A stretch of 7,827 bases of DNA from Leptofilum sp965368765. GTDB lineage: Bacteria; Chloroflexota; Anaerolineae; Promineifilales; Promineifilaceae. Under the pieces are notes generated by a model, which saw only the letters and a program-made list of their open reading frames with translations, did not search any database and was not told where the DNA came from. How positions within the stretch are numbered: position 1 is the first letter of the stretch; each line of letters starts with the position of its first letter. Below are positions 6,556 through 7,827 of the stretch, piece after piece. The position numbers were made by a program, and so were the translations under genes. The stretch is taken from positions 1-7,827 of the forward strand of contig CBDUOF010000272.1 of the NCBI GenBank assembly GCA_965368765.1, written 5' to 3'.

Positions 6556-6588
6556 AAAAGCCCTTGGTATTTACCGGGGGCTTTTTTT
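6556..6588 (+). terminator. Intrinsic terminator after the acyl-CoA synthetase gene
   Basis: The arms AAAGCCCTTGGTA (6557-6569) and TACCGGGGGCTTT (6572-6584) pair over 13 bases, two of them G-T pairs, and a run of seven T (6582-6588) overlaps and follows the 3' arm. This is a textbook rho-independent terminator about 40 bases after the stop codon. It separates the lipid genes from the CAP-LysM gene. Confidence 0.9.
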
Positions 6589-6633
6589 CGTGAGGGTTCA
6601 GTTAATCTTCCACAAGGATTCGACACTGCAAAT

Positions 6634-6662
6634 TTGGTTACGGCCGTTTCCCTTGTTATAGT
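6634..6662 (+). promoter_or_regulatory. Sigma70-like promoter of the CAP-LysM gene, positioned for a leaderless mRNA
   Basis: TTGGTT (6634-6639) and TATAGT (6657-6662, 5 of 6) are 17 bases apart, and six bases separate the -10 box from the ATG at 6669. The same geometry and the same TTGGT core occur at holB. No Shine-Dalgarno sequence precedes the ATG. An ACGGCCGT octamer (6640-6647) occupies the spacer directly after the -35 box. Inferred from sequence only. Confidence 0.5.
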
Positions 6663-6668
6663 TCTCTT

Positions 6669-7827
6669 ATGGTCAAGAAATGGATAGTGGGCATACTTTT
6701 TTGCCTCTTTTTATTTGTTGGGGAGACAACGGCCGTTCAAGCCCAATCTGCCTCAGCAATTTTTCAGTCAGTCAACCAGTTTCGTCTCAATAACGGGTTG
6801 ATCCCCTTTCAATACAGCAATGCCCTGGCTTCTGCCGCCCAGAACCAGGCTAACTTCATGGCAGCCAATACAATCTTCACCAGCCACGTCGGGGCTGGCG
6901 GGTCTACGCCGCAAAGTCGGGCAGCGGCAGCTGGTTACGTCGGGCGCGTGAGCGAAAACATTGTTGGGGGCACCGGTATGACTGCTGCCAGAGGCCTTAC
7001 CTGGTGGACCAATAGCCCCGTTCATTACAACACGCTTATCACCAGCCGTTACCAGGAAGCGGGCACGGGGTTTGCCACCAATGGCAACGAAAATTTTTAT
7101 GTTCTGGTCGTGGGGCAACCATCCGATGCCCCACCTCCCCCAGAGGCAGATCCCAGTCCAGCGCCCTTGTTTATAACCCCAATCACCCTCGCCCAGCCGG
7201 GAGAAGATGGCTCGATTGTACATGAGGTGTTAGAAGGGCAAGCGCTCTGGTCATTGGCCGCCCACTATGATACGCCGCTCTCCGATCTACTTCTGTTCAA
7301 TAGCTTGCCAGCCGATGCGGTTGTTCACCCAGGGGACCGCATCACTATTCAGCTGGCGGCAGGGCAAGCGCCACCGCCCACGCCCACCCCACCCACCATG
7401 CATACCGTTTTGGCAGGCCAATCTCTTTGGTCAATTGCCGTGCAATACAATGTAAAGCTGGGAGATATTTTGTGGCTGAATAGTTTGCCGGAAGACGCGA
7501 TTTTACAGCCGGGGGAACTGGTGCGGGTACGCCTGGCTCCCGATGAAGCGCCACCCCCTACAGCAACCCCCATATTGCACCATTCGGTGCGTAGTGGCCA
7601 AACCCTCTGGGAGATTGCTTTGACCTATAATTTAAGCCTGGACGCCCTGCTCACCTTAAATAATCTCGACCAAGATGCTCTGTTACAGCCCGGTGACCAG
7701 CTGCTGGTGCGGCAGGCGCCAGCCGCGCCAACGATATCACCCACAGCAGCCTTGCCGACCGCAACGCCGCCAATCCCCACGCCGACACACACGCCAGAGG
7801 CCCTAAGTACGGCCGTTTCCGCCGTCG
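6669..7827 (+). CDS. Secreted CAP-domain (SCP/YkwD-like) protein with three LysM repeats (3' end outside the window)
   Basis: 386 codons are visible. A signal peptide (KK at 3-4, hydrophobic core about 5-18, likely cleavage after VQA at residue 25) sends the protein out of the cytoplasm. Residues 30-149 form a CAP domain with the conserved H73, SENI (95-98), WW (112-113), H119 and E130 of the family cavity. Three LysM repeats follow at about 184-228, 245-288 and 305-348, each with a GQ-[AST]-LW-x-[IL]-A core and an HPGD/QPGE/QPGD end. They are joined by Pro/Thr-rich linkers such as APPPTPTPPT, and a fourth linker begins near 350. LysM binds N-acetylglucosamine polymers such as peptidoglycan, so the protein is probably held at the cell wall; the biochemical role of bacterial CAP domains is poorly defined. 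The start is the only in-frame ATG before the signal peptide. More linker or a membrane anchor probably follows beyond the edge. Two ACGGCCGT octamers are read as Thr-Ala-Val, one of them inside the signal peptide. Confidence 0.88.
   Translation, partial: MVKKWIVGILFCLFLFVGETTAVQAQSASAIFQSVNQFRLNNGLIPFQYSNALASAAQNQANFMAANTIFTSHVGAGGSTPQSRAAAAGYVGRVSENIVGGTGMTAARGLTWWTNSPVHYNTLITSRYQEAGTGFATNGNENFYVLVVGQPSDAPPPPEADPSPAPLFITPITLAQPGEDGSIVHEVLEGQALWSLAAHYDTPLSDLLLFNSLPADAVVHPGDRITIQLAAGQAPPPTPTPPTMHTVLAGQSLWSIAVQYNVKLGDILWLNSLPEDAILQPGELVRVRLAPDEAPPPTATPILHHSVRSGQTLWEIALTYNLSLDALLTLNNLDQDALLQPGDQLLVRQAPAAPTISPTAALPTATPPIPTPTHTPEALSTAVSAV

Larger units (their letters stand above)
474..7816. repeat. 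Dispersed palindromic octamer ACGGCCGT, 13 exact copies (HIP1-like)
   Basis: Exact copies start at 474, 771, 924, 1011, 1571, 1663, 1996, 2105, 2992, 4767, 6640, 6729 and 7809. One-base variants that keep the CGGCCG core are at 108 and 2436 (TCGGCCGT), 2871 (ACGGCCGA), 3171 (ACGGCCGG) and 5444 (ACGGCCGC). An average octamer would be expected about 0.12 times in this length. Of the 18 CGGCCG cores I found by eye, 13 have both the 5' A and the 3' T, and all have at least one of them, so the eight-base palindrome and not just CGGCCG is the unit. Ten copies are in genes and three between genes. The pattern is like HIP1 (GCGATCGC) of cyanobacteria; its role here is unknown. Confidence 0.9.

Noticed and set aside
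6768..7223. 151-codon minus-strand frame opposite the CAP-LysM gene
   Set aside because: Antisense to a gene with a signal peptide, CAP motifs and LysM repeats. Its translation has no recognised motif.
474..7816. The octamer as a CRISPR-like or tandem repeat array
   Set aside because: The spacing is irregular from 79 bases to more than 1.8 kb and there are no conserved spacers or longer repeat units. It is a dispersed short palindrome.

Overview
The window looks like a chromosomal segment of a bacterium, most likely a member of the Chloroflexota (Anaerolineae-like). This is inferred from the style of the proteins: a secreted CAP-LysM protein with Pro/Thr linkers, a stand-alone delta' clamp-loader subunit and a bubblegum-like acyl-CoA synthetase. 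No marker gene proves it. There is no rRNA, tRNA, CRISPR array, insertion sequence or phage gene.

Layout. The left part runs on the minus strand. It holds the start of an ABC-2 type ATPase gene (cut by the left edge), a 321-bp gap, and holB (DNA polymerase III delta'). A 193-bp divergent region (2180-2372) carries two opposed sigma70-like promoters. The rest runs on the plus strand: a thiolase, a phosphatidylcholine-synthase-like membrane enzyme (pcs), a long-chain acyl-CoA synthetase ending in a strong intrinsic terminator, and a secreted CAP-domain protein with three LysM repeats (cut by the right edge).

How the genes relate. Thiolase, Pcs and acyl-CoA synthetase form a loose lipid group: fatty acid activation, thiolytic cleavage or condensation of acyl-CoA, and phospholipid head-group synthesis. 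The gaps of 105 and 266 bp, with promoter-like or hairpin sequences in each, suggest separate transcription units rather than a tight operon. The delta' subunit, the ABC ATPase and the CAP-LysM protein are functionally unrelated to them.

The most striking signal is not a gene. The perfect palindrome ACGGCCGT occurs 13 times in 7.8 kb (about 0.12 expected for an average octamer). It lies on both coding strands, in all three reading frames and between genes. This resembles the highly iterated palindrome HIP1 of cyanobacteria but has a different sequence. Other points of interest are two promoters placed so that the mRNA would begin at the ATG (holB and the CAP-LysM gene), and a 5' leader of the acyl-CoA synthetase with a perfect 11-bp inverted repeat plus a small hairpin touching the Shine-Dalgarno sequence. 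I see no multi-gene system here that I would call new.
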